This document shows, one piece after another, positions 1 to 12,118 of a DNA stretch of 64,000 nucleotides. The notes beneath the pieces are model-generated. The model saw nothing but the letters and a program-made list of their open reading frames with translations. It made no database searches and had not been told where the DNA came from. The translations under genes were made by a program, and so were the position numbers. Positions within the stretch are counted from its first letter, which is position 1, and each line of letters starts with the position of its first letter. This DNA is from Trema orientale (lineage: Eukaryota; Streptophyta; Magnoliopsida; Rosales; Cannabaceae): the NCBI GenBank assembly GCA_002914845.1, contig JXTC01000003.1, positions 3,934,875-3,998,874 of the forward strand, in the 5' to 3' direction.

Positions 1-2
1 AA

Positions 3-3000
3 GGCTCTGGTCGTGGATACAATAACTCAGGGCGTGGCAATGGTGGATATGGCTATCGCAGTCGTGGTACTGGTGGTCGATTTCAAGGTCGTGGTGGTCG
101 TACCAATTCGAGTAAGCCAATCTGCCAAGTCTGTGGTCGTGCTGGTCACACCGCTCTGCGTTGCTACCATCGCTTCGATATCTCATATCAGCAGTCACCT
201 CAAAGCATTTCAACTCCAAACTCTGATTCAGTCTCTCATCCATCGGCACATCAGGTTTCTCTGACTAATGCTGAAACACTCAATGATCCTTCGTGGTATA
301 TGGATAGCGGTGCCACAAATCACGTCACTGCTGATCTAGAAAATCTAAATGTTCGAGCTGATTATAAAGGAAAAGGAAAATTAACAGTTGGTAATGGTTC
401 TAAACTCCCTATCACACATATTAGTTCCTCTGTTTTACACACACATTCATATCCATCTACACCATTATTTCTTCAAAATATACTTAGAGTTCCTCAAATT
501 GCTAAAAATCTCTTGAGTATTAGTCAGTTTACTACTGATAATAATGTCACTATTGAGTTTGATTCTTCTTATTGTTTTGTTAAGGACAAGGTTTCGAGGA
601 AGGTTCTACTTCAGGGTGCTCTTAGAGATGGTCTCTACAAGTTTGATCTTCCCACTCTTTGTTCAAAATCGAGTTCTCAGTTTAGTTCTGTTCATTCTTC
701 TGCAAATGTCTGTACTGTTGCGTCTGGTTGCACTCAGTCTGCTCCAGCTTGTTTTTCTAGTCATGTTGATCATAATAAACATGTAATAAGTACTAATAAT
801 GTCAATATTTGGCACCAAAGACTTGGACATCCTGCTGGTCCAATTGTACATAAAGTACTATCTGTTGTACAACCCATTCTGAAATCTACTGATGTCAATT
901 TTTGCAATGCATGTCAATATGGTAAAATGCATCAATTTTCGTTTCCGTCATCTGAGTTAAAAACTGTCAAACCCTTTGAGTTGGTTCACTCTGATTTGTG
1001 GGGTCCTGCCCCTTGTATTTCATCTGAAGGTTTTACATATTATGTTCACTTTGTTGATGATTTTACTCGATACACTTGGATCTATCCTTTTAAGTCAAAA
1101 TCTGAAGTCAGGTCCATTTTTACTCAGTTCAATGCTTATGTGGAACGTTTCTTTGACACTAAAATCAAAAGTCTACAAACCGATTGGGGAGGGGAATATA
1201 GAACTCTACTTCCTATTCTTACAGATCTTGGAATTGTGTTTAGGCATCCATGTCCTCACACTCATCAACAAAATGGGAAAGCTGAGCGTAAACATAGGCA
1301 TATAGTTGATATGGGATTAACACTCTTAGCTCAGGCTACTTTACCTTTAAAATTTTGGTGGGATGCTTTTTCTTCTGCAGTGTATCTTATTAATAGGTTG
1401 CCTACTCCTTCTTTGCAATTGAAATGTCCATTTGAAGTGTTGTTTCATTCCTCACCTGATTACAATTTTCTTAAGGTTTTTGGTTGTTCTTGTTTTTCCT
1501 TACTTCGGCCTTATCAGTCTCATAAATTTTCTTTTAGGACTTCTAAGTGTTTTTTTCTGGGGTATAGTCCTAGTCACAAAGGGTATAAATGTCTTCACTC
1601 TTCTGGTTGAATCTATATTGCAAGGTCTGTCAATTTTAATGAAACTGAGTTTCCTTACTCTGAGTTGTTTTCTTCTCACCAGTTCTCTTCTTCTTCATCA
1701 TCAATTAATCAGTCCTTTCCTCATCACATTGCTCTACCATATCCTACGTCTATTTGTTCTACAGGTGCTATCTCTATGAGTAACTCTGATATGCCTTCTT
1801 CCTCACCGGGTTCTCCTCAAGACATTATTCCTGAAGTTGTTTCAGAAATTGTACCAAACATTTCTGTTCCTAATCCCTCTCATCCAATGCAAACTCGGTC
1901 GAAAACAGGTTGTTTTAAACCAAAAACTTATCCTGCTGATTTTCAAACTTACTTAACTACACAATCTTCTCATTTCTCTTCTTTAGAACCTGCCACTGTT
2001 AAAACTGCTTTGTTAGATCCTCATTGGAAATCAGCTATAGAGTCTGAATACTCTGCTCTTATTAAAAACGGTACTTGGACTTTGATTCCCCGGACTGATG
2101 ATATGCATGTAGTTAGCTGCAAGTGGGTTTTTCGTGTTAAATATAAATCAGATGGTTCTCTAGATCGCTATAAAGCTCGCTTAGTGGCAAAAGGGTTTCA
2201 ACAAACTCCTGGTCTCGATTTCTTTGATACCTTTAGTCCCATGGTTAAACCTACCACTATTCGTGTTGTGTTCACTCTTGCGGTTACTCATGGTTGGGAT
2301 ATTCAACAGTTGGATGTTAATAACGCCTTTCTTAACGGTGATTTGAATGAAGTTGGGTATATGGCTCAGCCTGAAGGTTTTATAGATTCTTCTAAGCCCA
2401 ATTTTGTTTGCCGACTTAATAAGGCTCTTTATAGACTTCGTCAAGCTCCTCGAGCCTGGTATGACAAACTCAAAACTTCATTGGTACAGTGGGGTTTTGT
2501 TAATTCCAAATCTGATTCTTCTTTGTTCTACTGTCAAAAACATGGCAAGCTTCTTCTTCTCCTTGTTTACGTTGATGATATCTTAGTCACTGGAGCAGAT
2601 CCTAATCAAATTCAACAATTAGTTCATGACCTTAATCTTCAGTTTGCCTTGAAGACGCTTGGTCCTGTTAGTTATTTTCTTGGTTTTGAGGCTTATCGTG
2701 ATGCTACTGGTCTCTATTTGAATCAAGCCAAATATATTAATGACCTTCTGACTAAGACAAAAATGATGTATTCGAAGGCTACTCCAACACCTATGTGTAC
2801 TAATAAGAATCTTTCAGTTCATGATGGTGTTTTACTTGATAGTCCAGCTCAGTATCGAAGTATTATTGGTGCTCTCCAATATCTCACAATGACTCGTCCT
2901 GACATTGCTTTTACTGTTAATAAGCTTAGTCAGTTCTTGCATGCTCCTACTACTGAACATTGGTCAGCTTGTAAACGTGTTCTTCGGTATCTCCATGGTA

Positions 3001-3569
3001 CTCCACATCATGGTTTATATTTCAAACCAGCTTCTTCTCTTACTCTTGAAGGCTTTTCAGATGCTGATTGGGCTGGATGCGTGGACGATCGACGTTCTAC
3101 CACAGGTTATTGTGTGTATCTTGGTGGTAATTTAATCACTTGGTGTTCCAAAAAGCAGTCTGTTGTTGCTCGTTCCAGTACTGAAGCAGAGTACCGCTCT
3201 TTGGCTCTTGCTACTACTGAACTTATGTGGCTCCGGTCTTTGCTATGTGAGATTGGGGTATCTGTTCAGCCTTCAGTTCCACTTTTGTGGTGTGATAATC
3301 TCAGTGCTGGTGCTTTGGCTTCTAATCCCGTTTTTCATGCTCGAACAAAACACATTGAGATTGACGTTCATTTTATTCGAGAAAAAATTGCTGCCAAAGA
3401 ACTTGATGTTCGCTACATTCCCACTGCTCATCAAGTTGCTGATGTGTTTACCAAGTCTTTGTCTATTTCTCGGTTCTGTTTACTTCGAGACAAGCTTCCC
3501 CTTGTTGTTCCCCCGTGTCGCTTGAGGGGGTGTATTGAATCCAAAACTGATTCTGTTTGTATTAGTTAG
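3..3569 (+). pseudogene. copia gag-pol polyprotein, one in-frame stop
   Basis: One frame runs from 3 to 3569 and is broken only by TGA at 1608-1610; reading in the same frame resumes at once. Domains in order: a Gly/Arg-rich gag end with a CX2CX4HX4C zinc knuckle (123-164); protease motif DSGAT (about 303); GAG-pre-integrase HQRLGHP with CNAC; integrase core with Asp in SDLWGP, Asp in TDWGGEY and Glu in NGKAERKHR; RT from KWVF to the catalytic YVDD (about 2570); RNase H with DADWAGC and a C-terminal ADVFTK motif. All expected catalytic residues are visible. The stop lies between integrase and RT, where relatives usually have Gly-Arg-Ile-Tyr, so RT and RNase H would not be made without readthrough. 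It may have been active recently. Initiation lies outside the window. Confidence 0.9.
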
Positions 3570-3787
3570 TCTGTTAGGATTCATAACAATTTTATAACAG
3601 ATTAGGTTTAGATTAGTTAGACTTTTAACACCTTCTTTAATTAAGTCCTCTGCACTCCTCGTGTACTATATATACTGTGCCACTTAATGAACAGTTTTCA
3701 GTTTTGAGCATTATTCAGATAAAAGTTTCTCTCTCTACACATTTATCTCTGTTTTCTTTCTCTCTCTAAAATCTCAACTTATTGTCA
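3531..3787 (+). repeat. 3' LTR of copia element A
   Basis: Begins TGTATTGAAT directly after the polypurine tract. It contains a TATA-like CTATATATAC near 3667 and pyrimidine-rich CTCTCT runs, as in copia LTR promoters and leaders. The end is placed at ATTGTCA (3787) because LTRs end in CA; ends a few bases away are possible. Confidence 0.65.
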
Positions 3788-5570
3788 CTTGTACTTACTC
3801 TATGAAGATTCACGAGACCCATTATTAATTAATGGATTAGTAATATATACCTACGTACACTACTACTGGCGAAAAAATAGTACCAATTATAAAGCAGTCT
3901 TAATAATAAAGTTATATCGATCCTTAGAACGGATTATAAAATGGCACTGTTGCGAATTGATATGGTTTCAGTCAAAATTTTTTACATTATAAAGAATATG
4001 TATTCTTAGATCTTCTTCCTCTTTTTTCTTCGGTATACGCATGCATATATAGTCCATATCAGTCGACTACTATAGTGCCCCATTTGAGTTGAAACCGTAA
4101 TAATTATCGAATTTAATTTATAAAGTCAAGTCAACAAATGTTGGATTAATTAGTTTATTACAAATTTGACTATACCCCGCGAGATGGAAGAGAGAGTCCA
4201 ATGAGAAAATAGTAACGTTGGGTTTGACTCTTTATATGGGTAGCACTAGCACACCAAAACCACCCTGGTTTCTTAATTGGCATTCCGCTGTATAGTATAG
4301 AAAAATTGGTCCGAATCATATATTAATAAGTGGAAAATTCAAAGTTTATAAGTCTATTTTCTTCCTTAAAAAAGGAAAAGAAGCAAAAAAAAAAAAAAAA
4401 ACGCTTGAGCCGGGAGCGAGTGTGGATCGAGGGAGGTTGGTACGTCATAATGAGCACGCACGCGTACTACCAAAATAGGTTAACTACACGATATATTCTA
4501 TCACATGGGAATTTTTTTTTGATAGAATATCACATGGGATATTTTTAAAAGTGTTGATCAAGCCTTTTGGGGAAAAAAAAAATAACGGGATAATCGAATT
4601 CTTAAAGCGAAATTGATCACAAATGCAAATTAATATAAATGGACATTAAGAATTTTTACGGAAGCGAATTGCTTGCATAAAATAAATGAACACAAAAGTT
4701 TCACGTAATTCACTAAATCTGTATGCGAAAAAAAGAGTACAATTTAGTAGCTATTATACCAAGTGAATTTTTTGTGTTTTCTTGGAGGATAGGTAGCCTA
4801 TTACGGATAACGTATATAATGGAAATGTCATATTAGGAGCCGGACACTACTTTTACAATTTAAACTAGATAAATTTGGATAACGTTGAGGGATCGATATA
4901 ATTAATGTACGATTGTTTCCTTGTAAAATACTGTTGTCTTCAAATGGATCCAAATGAATGTTTAATTAGCCGATTAAATCACATAATTTGTGGGTTTCTC
5001 TTTCTCCTAATAGTTGTTTTGTGAGAGATCCTTAAAAAAGAAAGAAAAAAAAATTGTGGGAGATATACCTGTCGAAGGTCAAGTGGCAAGGTCAGAATCA
5101 CCGTTGAGGCGATAAAGAACATAAAATTGTGGATATACTTGGGTCATTGTTTTAAACCTTAAGAATTTTCATGGCATTTGTTGTTGTATCATGAATAATC
5201 CATTAACTGAATCTATTACTTTATTCTGTAGATTATGATCATGTAATTTTAATGTATTACAAATATATTTTTTTTTCTTTTTTTTTTTCACTATTAGTAG
5301 ATATCCTCGATCACAGAAGTTTTTTATTTTATTTTATTTTTCACTTTTAAGGGAAGGGGCTGGCGGCCTGGGTGTTCATGACATATATGTTTTTGCACAT
5401 ATTATTCTAGTAATTAATACATGCATGTGCAAAGTGGTAGCATGTTCTTGCATTAATTATTATAGTAATAACACACGTAATATGCATGTTTGTGGTTTAT
5501 TTAATGGCACATTCCGTACATGGATCTTTATAGGTTGATAATTATACATTGCTAATCTATACCTGACAAG
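3788..5570. other. AT-rich intergenic DNA
   Basis: No gene is recognised. There are poly-A/T runs (for example 4386-4401 and 5268-5288) and short open frames without family resemblance. A small block around 4400-4460 is richer in GC, with no supported coding content. Confidence 0.6.
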
Positions 5571-5587
5571 GCTACTTATTGAGCTTA

Positions 5588-5945
5588 AAATATATTCTGT
5601 CAGTATATATATATATAAAATTGAATTCTATCGGAGCTAAAGATTTTATATATATAGTCCCAATCTAATAGATTTTGTTTTCATCTGTACATATTTCTTT
5701 TTTTAGTCGTTAGATCATCATTATTCAACAATTTTTATAATTTAAGTGGTTGAAAAAAATTAAATAAATAAAAATAAAAACTTATTATTAAATATTTTTT
5801 TCTTTCCACATTTAGAGTGAAAAACATGCATGATAAATTCAAATGAGGCAAAATAATATCTATGAATAGGTTTAAAAAAAATAACTACTGTTGCTTATAT
5901 GTATATACAAAATAATATCTATGAATAGGTTAAAAAAAAATTCTT
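5588..5945. repeat. MITE-like AT-rich element with internal 30-bp duplication
   Basis: Starts near a TATATA run followed by GTCCCAATCTAATAG and ends near AATAGGTTAAAAAAAA. The segment AATAATATCTATGAATAGG occurs twice (about 5852 and 5911). The layout and both end motifs resemble the better-bounded element at 32509-32756, suggesting one family. Boundaries are approximate and no target-site duplication was identified. Confidence 0.35.
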
Positions 5946-5989
5946 TCACTATTTCTTTATTCCAATGTATATATATATATTAATTTGGG

Positions 5990-7190
5990 CTCTAAAAACT
6001 CGAAAATTAAACTCGATCCGAATATAAAGCCTGAAATCTTTAGGGCTGAGTTTTGGGCATGATTTTTAATAATTTAAATCCAGTCCAGTCCGGCCTGAAA
6101 TTTTCTTAGAGCCCAAAAACTTAAGTCCGAGTCTGTCTAAACCTGAAAATTTGGATTTGGACTGGGCTTGGGCGGCCCGATTTACATATATATGATTTAT
6201 ATCTCCACACAAACAAACAATAGAAACGGTAAGCTTATAATTTGATACTCTATTTAATAATGTGAAGATCTACTCAAAGCCAAAGAAAACCTGATCATGA
6301 TATAAATAAATTCCGTCTAATATAATTTTGTCTGATCTATATTTTCTCATATATAAATATATGTATATATTTGAATTAATATTCGGATTTGAAGCATGAC
6401 ATTTTAACTTTGTTTCCAGTTTATTTTTATCTGCTATAATTATTTTCTTTTATTCTATATATCTATATTATAATCATTGGAACCGTTAATCCTACTATTT
6501 TTTTTTTTTACCTAAATAATATATATATATACCATAAAGTTTGGCAGTAATTCATAAAGCGTCATCATCAACTCTCCACCATAAGATGCTTTCGTGATTA
6601 ACATTTCTAGCACTAACAAACAGAGTTACACCAATATTGGGACACATTATTATTTGATTTCCCTTCATATTAGCATTACAAATAATTTGACTATAGCTTG
6701 ATTTGATTATGAACCTTTGCATTATACAGTGCATTAATGATGATACAGACATATATATACAAAAAGAAAAAAGGATACCTATATTTAATGTGACTAATTG
6801 GATTGGTTAATAACAAAGTCTAGTCAAGCTATTACTGGACATCACCTATAATGTCCACTAATTTAAACTTTTGCTTCTTAACTTTTTTCCAAACCAATGT
6901 ATTAAAATGAATATTCTTCGCGGGTCCATTGTTAATTATGTTGGTCGTCTCGTCTTTGATACCATTTCTTGGAACTATATTCAATAAATTGATAAATAAA
7001 AACAATTCTTTATTTAATCTAATATATACTGTACTCCTCAGAATCATATTTTCTAAAATTCAACTAAACATCAAAAACCTCTTAACAATTCAAACCTGAC
7101 GGCTACTGTTATAAAATACTTATTATAAAATATTACACTTCTTTTTCCACTAATATTAAAATAAATAAAAATAATAACAAAACCTCATCT
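5990..7190. other. intergenic DNA upstream of the P450 gene
   Basis: Contains a segment (about 6000-6185) with repeated GCCTGAAAT and GGGCT/AGCCC words on both strands, probably an old repeat remnant. The rest is AT-rich. Short open frames at 6552-6752 and 6832-7047 (minus) resemble no known family. The proximal P450 promoter begins near the right end. Confidence 0.5.
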
Positions 7191-7196
7191 TTCCTC

Positions 7197-7207
7197 CTAT
7201 ATATACA
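7197..7207 (+). promoter_or_regulatory. TATA box of the CYP716 gene
   Basis: CTATATATACA lies about 100 bp before the ATG at 7306, a usual plant TATA-to-ATG spacing with a short leader. The leader is CT-rich and then A-rich just before the start codon. No other cis-element is claimed. Confidence 0.65.
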
Positions 7208-7305
7208 CACCACTTTTTTCGTCCTGACTACCACTACTACTTCTCTTCATTTTACCTCAAAAATTAAAAAAAAAAATTAAAAAAAAAATTCTCATCACAA
7301 AAACA

Positions 7306-10176
7306 ATGGAGGCCCTCTACCTCCTCCTTTGTTCAGCTCCAGTTTTGTTAGCCTTATACGCCGTCGTTTTTAGAACCAAATCGTCCAATAAGAATCTGCC
7401 ACCTGGAAGCATGGGGTGGCCTCTGATTGGCGAAACGATCGAGTTCCTGTTTGGGAAGCCGGAAAACTTCGTGTTCAAGAGGATGAGAAAGTACTCCCCA
7501 GACATCTTCAAGACCAAGATTCTGGGCGAGAAAACGGCCGTTATATGTGGGCCCAACGGCCACAAGTTCTTGTTCTCCAACGAGCAGAAGTACTTCACGG
7601 CGTTCCGTCCACACTCGATGCAGCGCATGTTCCGGTCCTACAAGGAGCCCAAACAGGCCCAAATCCAGCACGGCCGCGACGAGGAGTCCAAGGTCCTCCG
7701 CTCCCCTGGCTTCCTCAAGCCCGAGGCCTTGGTCCGTTACTTGGCCCAAATGGACTCCATCACCCAAGACCAAATGAAGGCCCACTGGGAGAAAAAGGCC
7801 CAAGTCAACGCTTACCCTTTGACCAAGACTCTCACCCTCACCCTGGCCTGTAGATTCTTCTTGGGGATTGATGAGCCTGAGAGGATTGCCAGATTGGTGG
7901 GCCACTTCGATGACGTCACGCTGGGGATGCATTCGCTAATAGTGAATTTTCCAGGGACCATATTTTATAAGGCGACCAAGGCAGCGAACGCCCTGAGGAA
8001 GGAGCTCAAGGGTGTGATTCAGGAGAAGAAAGAGGCAATGGCTTCAGGGGCTCCCATGCGTGACATATTGAGCCATATGATTGTGGCGACTGACCCATCT
8101 GGGAAGCATATGGCTGAGGCTGAGATTGCTGATAAGATTATGGGTTTGCTTACTGCTGGATATAGCACTGTGGCTACTGCCATGGCCTTTTTCATGAAGT
8201 ATGTTGGTGAGAGACCTGATATCTACCAAAAGGTCTTAGAAGGTAATTTGGTCTTTTTTATTCCTTCCTGAGAAACTAGGCCAATCTACACACAAGTTGG
8301 ACTACAAATATTTCCATTAAAAAGTATTATATTATTTTGACCACAGGAGATCAATACTCGATGATAACAATTATTATTGAATTGAAACTTAAATGGGCCC
8401 GCAAAGAAAGAAACTTAATTGGTTGAATTTGGAGCTTAGTCCAAAATAAATAGTGAAAATTTCTTTAGAATTTTTGGACAAATATTTTCAGTTTAAAAAA
8501 TGTTTTAACGGATAAATTCAGGAATGTTAATAATTTTTTAGAAATAATATTAGGAAAAACACAAAATTTACGCTCAAAATTGTGATATGACATTTTTTAT
8601 GCACACATATTTTTAAAGTATGACCACACAATGTAAAATACTAGTCAATTAGGGTTACTTTTTTGGTTGGAAATTTTGTGTCCATATATAGGATGACTTT
8701 TTTTTAAAAAAAAAAAATTTGTGTTTGATATTTAAGATTGGATTTAGTTGACTAATTTTGCTTTGTTATATGTAAATTTAAATGAAAACAGAGCAAAAGG
8801 AGATATGGGAGTCGAAGAAGGAAGGAGAGTTTCTGGAATGGGACGACATAAACAAGATGAAGTACTCATGGAATGTGATATATGAGGTTATGAGGTTCAC
8901 TCCTCCTCTTCAGGGTACTTTCAGAGAGGCTCTCACTGATTTCACCTACGCTGGGTACACCATTCCTAAGGGCTGGAAGGTAATAATATTATAGTAACAA
9001 TAATCAATTATTGCAATGATTATTAATAACATAATTCCGGAGCAATAAATCTTTAGTGGTGCATACTAATAAAGATATGAGCTCCGCTACAAAATTTACA
9101 TTTAATTTATTAGCGTATATATTTAGTACCACAATGTTTTTTAGAATTTTCTATAATTTTAGGGGAGGTACCAAATAAACAGATGTATTTTTTCCCCTTA
9201 TTCAAAGAGAGGAAAAAAAAAAAAAACGATTTTGGTTACGGTACTTTTCCACCGTTGTTTTTTGGACCCGTCTTGATTCAATGAATTGGAACCCTAGTCT
9301 TCATCTCCGACAGTGGGGTTGGCCCGAATGATCTGTGCTCCAATCAAATTCTTAAATTGAAAAAAGCTATTTTCAGTTAATAATGTTTTGGGGTTGGTCC
9401 CATTGGGTGTTTTGGCTGCAAAGCACATAAAACGTGGTTATAATTTTCTTTCTTTTCCTTTTTTTTTTTTTTTTTGGAATGGTGCTTTAAAAAAGATCTT
9501 ATCCTATGAAAAAACAAAAATCTTATCCTATCTAATTCATTTACATTCGGTTAGTTTTAAAAGGTAATACTACAGATCTCATCTTTGTCCCATTTTTATA
9601 TTTTTATTAAATTTTAAGCAAGACAAGTAACATGAAATAGAAGAAGATTAAAAGTACTTTTTTAAATAGAATTTCGGTTAACACTGATGCATTGGCACAT
9701 GGGAAATTAAACTGACGTTACATGTTAATGGTGATAAAAATAAGATAATCAACTCCCACAAATGTTGTGTGTGACAATTTTGATGAACTAACACGTGTAC
9801 AATTTTCTTTTCAAAACTCATCTTAGACTGATTTCACTGATGATTGTTCTAAAGAAAAGTCTCTTAAATTTTGCTGTAGGTATACTGGACAGTGAGTACA
9901 ACAAACAAGAACCCAGAGTTCTTCCCAAAGCCAGAGAAGTTTGACCCATCACGATACGACGACTTAAATGCGTTCCCACCCTTCACGTTCGTGCCGTTTG
10001 GAGGTGGGCCCCGCATGTGCCCGGGCAAAGAGTATGCCAGGCTAGCCATCCTCACATTTGTTCACAATGTGGTGAAGAGGTTCGAGTGGGAACTAGTTAT
10101 TCCAAATGAGAAGATTGTAGGTGATATGATGCCCACTCCTGAGAAAGGTCTCCCAATTCGCCTCCAACCACATTAG
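7306..10176 (+). CDS. Cytochrome P450, CYP716 family (triterpenoid oxidase type)
   Basis: Three exons, 7306-8242, 8792-8979 and 9880-10176, with GT/AG introns, give a 473-residue protein, normal for the family. An N-terminal membrane anchor (about residues 3-22) is followed by the proline-rich LPPGSMGWP hinge. The I-helix reads AGYSTVATA (Ser287-Thr288), the ExxR pair is Glu344/Arg347, the meander has FDPSRY, and the haem loop [11 protein letters not shown] places the haem-ligand Cys at 422. The sequence closely resembles CYP716 enzymes such as beta-amyrin 28-oxidases, ER-bound enzymes that hydroxylate triterpene scaffolds with NADPH-P450 reductase. Subfamily and substrate cannot be assigned by eye. 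Ser at the usual acidic I-helix position is noteworthy. A broken paralogue lies at 17.5-18.2 kb. The family call is firm; the reaction is inferred. Confidence 0.93.
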
Positions 10177-10366
10177 ATTTTCTTTTGCATTTGCACCCTT
10201 AATTTCCATTCTGGTATAAAAACTTTTTCTTTGGTGGGGTGGGGTTTGGATTATGTGATAAGAGAAGTACAACGTTATATCATTAACTACTATTAATAAT
10301 TTTTTTTTTTTTTTTTGGGGTTATATTGATTGAGTATTACTGTATCCTCCTCCTAATTTCCGATGT

Positions 10367-10372
10367 AATAAA
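10367..10372 (+). terminator. polyadenylation signal of the P450 gene
   Basis: AATAAA about 190 bp after the stop codon, in AT-rich DNA that follows T-rich upstream tracts, as in plant 3' ends. Confidence 0.5.
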
Positions 10373-10377
10373 ATTTC

Positions 10378-10910
10378 TCTGTAGTGGAATTAAATATTTG
10401 AGAACAGAAAGGTATCACTTGCATTTACTATTCTAGTGAAAAAGTCAATATACGTTTTTATGTTATGTATGATTTTCTTTTTTTTTTTTTCCTTTTACTA
10501 AGTAGAAATTCGAAGTACTTTTATTCTCTAGAAATATATTCCAGTACGCAACATTATCGAGATGCAACTGGGCACCTCATTAAACACATAAAAGAGGAAA
10601 AACTTAGACCATAACGAGCTAAGCAATGAGCTGCCACATTTCCAGAACGAGGAATACATTTACAACAAGTGTTTCCTAGCTAATTTGGAAAGACAAGAAT
10701 GTCGCATGAGAAGAAGAAACACCGGGAGCGACGCTACCGAGAGCAACACTGGGAGAGGAGAAGAAACAGTCACATTAGAGCAGGTATGAAGTCTTTTGTA
10801 TTCTCCCATCCACATCTCAACTTCCTCAAGAATAAAAGGAAGGAGGTTTTCTTTCTTTTCCATGAAAAATCTGGTTCATATTATGCCAAAGCATCTAAGC
10901 AATCATACAC
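10378..10910. other. intergenic DNA downstream of the P450 gene
   Basis: No gene or clear repeat is recognised. Opposed short frames at 10660-10863 (minus) and 10699-10935 (plus) overlap each other and show no domain. Confidence 0.5.
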
Positions 10911-10911
10911 C

Positions 10912-11112
10912 AAGACCGTGTTTATTAATCTGTAAGGAGAATGAGTGAAACGGGAATTGATAAAAAAAAGAATGGAGGTGAATAAGAAATGTAAGAGTGG
11001 AGAAGGCTATAAGTCTCTTTTATGTATTTACATACTAATTAGTTACACATGAAAGGATGTCTTTCCCTTTCTTGTTTTCTTTTCTCTCCATTACTAATTA
11101 GTAAATATGTCC
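10912..11112. repeat. MITE-like element, copy 1 of a two-copy family
   Basis: The left end (GTTTATTAATCTGTAAGGAG) is nearly the reverse complement of the right end (CTCCATTACTAATTAGTAAA), giving inverted termini of about 25 bp. A related element with the same internal words (ATGAATAAGAAAT, TTTCTCTCCATTAC-like) lies at 15888-16096. No transposase. The target-site duplication was not resolved. Confidence 0.5.
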
Positions 11113-12118
11113 TAAGTCTCATAATCTACTTTAGAAAGCTTCCTTGACAAAAATATAGCTAATTCCCAAAAATTGTGCCCCTAAAATTGGGTCATTGGTT
11201 CCCAAAACATTCTGGTACTTGTCACTAGAGCATGCATAGTAGTCTCTTTAACCTCCTTGCTTAGGATTTTGATCAATTTCGGTTATTGGTTCAAGTTGCA
11301 CTATATCAACGAGCAATAGGGATCAAATCAAAGGCCAATTATTCCTATTGGGCAAGTGGAGGGTGGTTAACTCCCCTAGCTAGTTGATTGCGAATTGTAA
11401 TTAAATAAGAGAATTAGAATGAGTCTGCTTTGGACACTTGATTAGATTAGTTAATGTACTAATGACAATATAGGACGACCAATAGGGATCAAATCAAAGG
11501 CCAATTATTACCATTCAGAGACAGACACCAGTCTTTGGCCTTTTACTGACAAGCAAAGTAGATAGCATCTTCATTTAAGTATAAAATAGCTTTCCTAGGC
11601 GATGTATATTGTGAAATGGTTGGTTTGAAGGAGGTAGTAGTTTCTAAAAACAGAGTAAAATGAGTTATAAGGGCTTCGATAATTTCAAGCCTAAGGCTAC
11701 AGTAAGCAAGTAAAAGTAAAACGACCTCTGTGAGCGCAAGAGAGAAAAGAATGAACATTGACAAGTCTTTCCACCGCCTTTGTTTAGAACGAACTGATCT
11801 ACATATTGGCTAATATACTTGGGCTTGGTAATTTGGTATGTAAAATAAGATATGATAGGATTTGCTGAAAGCATTTATTATTTAAAAAGTGAGATGTATA
11901 TGCTTAAATGTTTATAGGTTAAGTGATTGGAGAGCAAAAAGTTTTCTTAGAGATTTGAGTTCAATCGCTAGAGCGTTATATTATTTTTTCTTTACCTTTT
12001 TTTCTTTTTTCTCTCTCTTTTTTATTTTTATTTTCCCTTTTTTAAATTTCTTTTTCCTCTTTTTCTAACTTCTTTTTAATATTGAACCTTTTAAAGGAAA
12101 ATGAATAAAAATAAATTA
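11113..12118. other. intergenic DNA with a repeated 30-bp word
   Basis: A 30-bp word beginning CAATAGGGATCAAATC occurs at 11314-11343 and again at 11480-11509, the only obvious structure. From 11985 to 12110 the sequence is a pyrimidine-rich T/C tract resembling one at 12965-13070, on the other side of the MULE. No gene is supported. Confidence 0.45.

Larger units (their letters stand above)
1..3787 (+). mobile_element. Ty1/copia LTR retrotransposon A, 5'-truncated by window edge
   Basis: A retroelement read on the plus strand. The order gag zinc knuckle, protease, integrase, reverse transcriptase, RNase H is the Ty1/copia order. A polypurine tract (CTTGAGGGGG, 3521-3530) abuts the start of a 3' LTR at 3531. 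The 5' LTR, primer-binding site and most of gag lie left of the window, so LTR age and target-site duplication cannot be read. The coding part is nearly undamaged, which suggests a fairly recent insertion. The right end at 3787 is a guess based on a TG...CA LTR. Confidence 0.93.

Noticed and set aside
7317..7932. Long minus-strand frames (103 and 192 residues) opposite the P450 exon
   Set aside because: They are shadows of a GC-rich coding exon with clear P450 homology on the plus strand.
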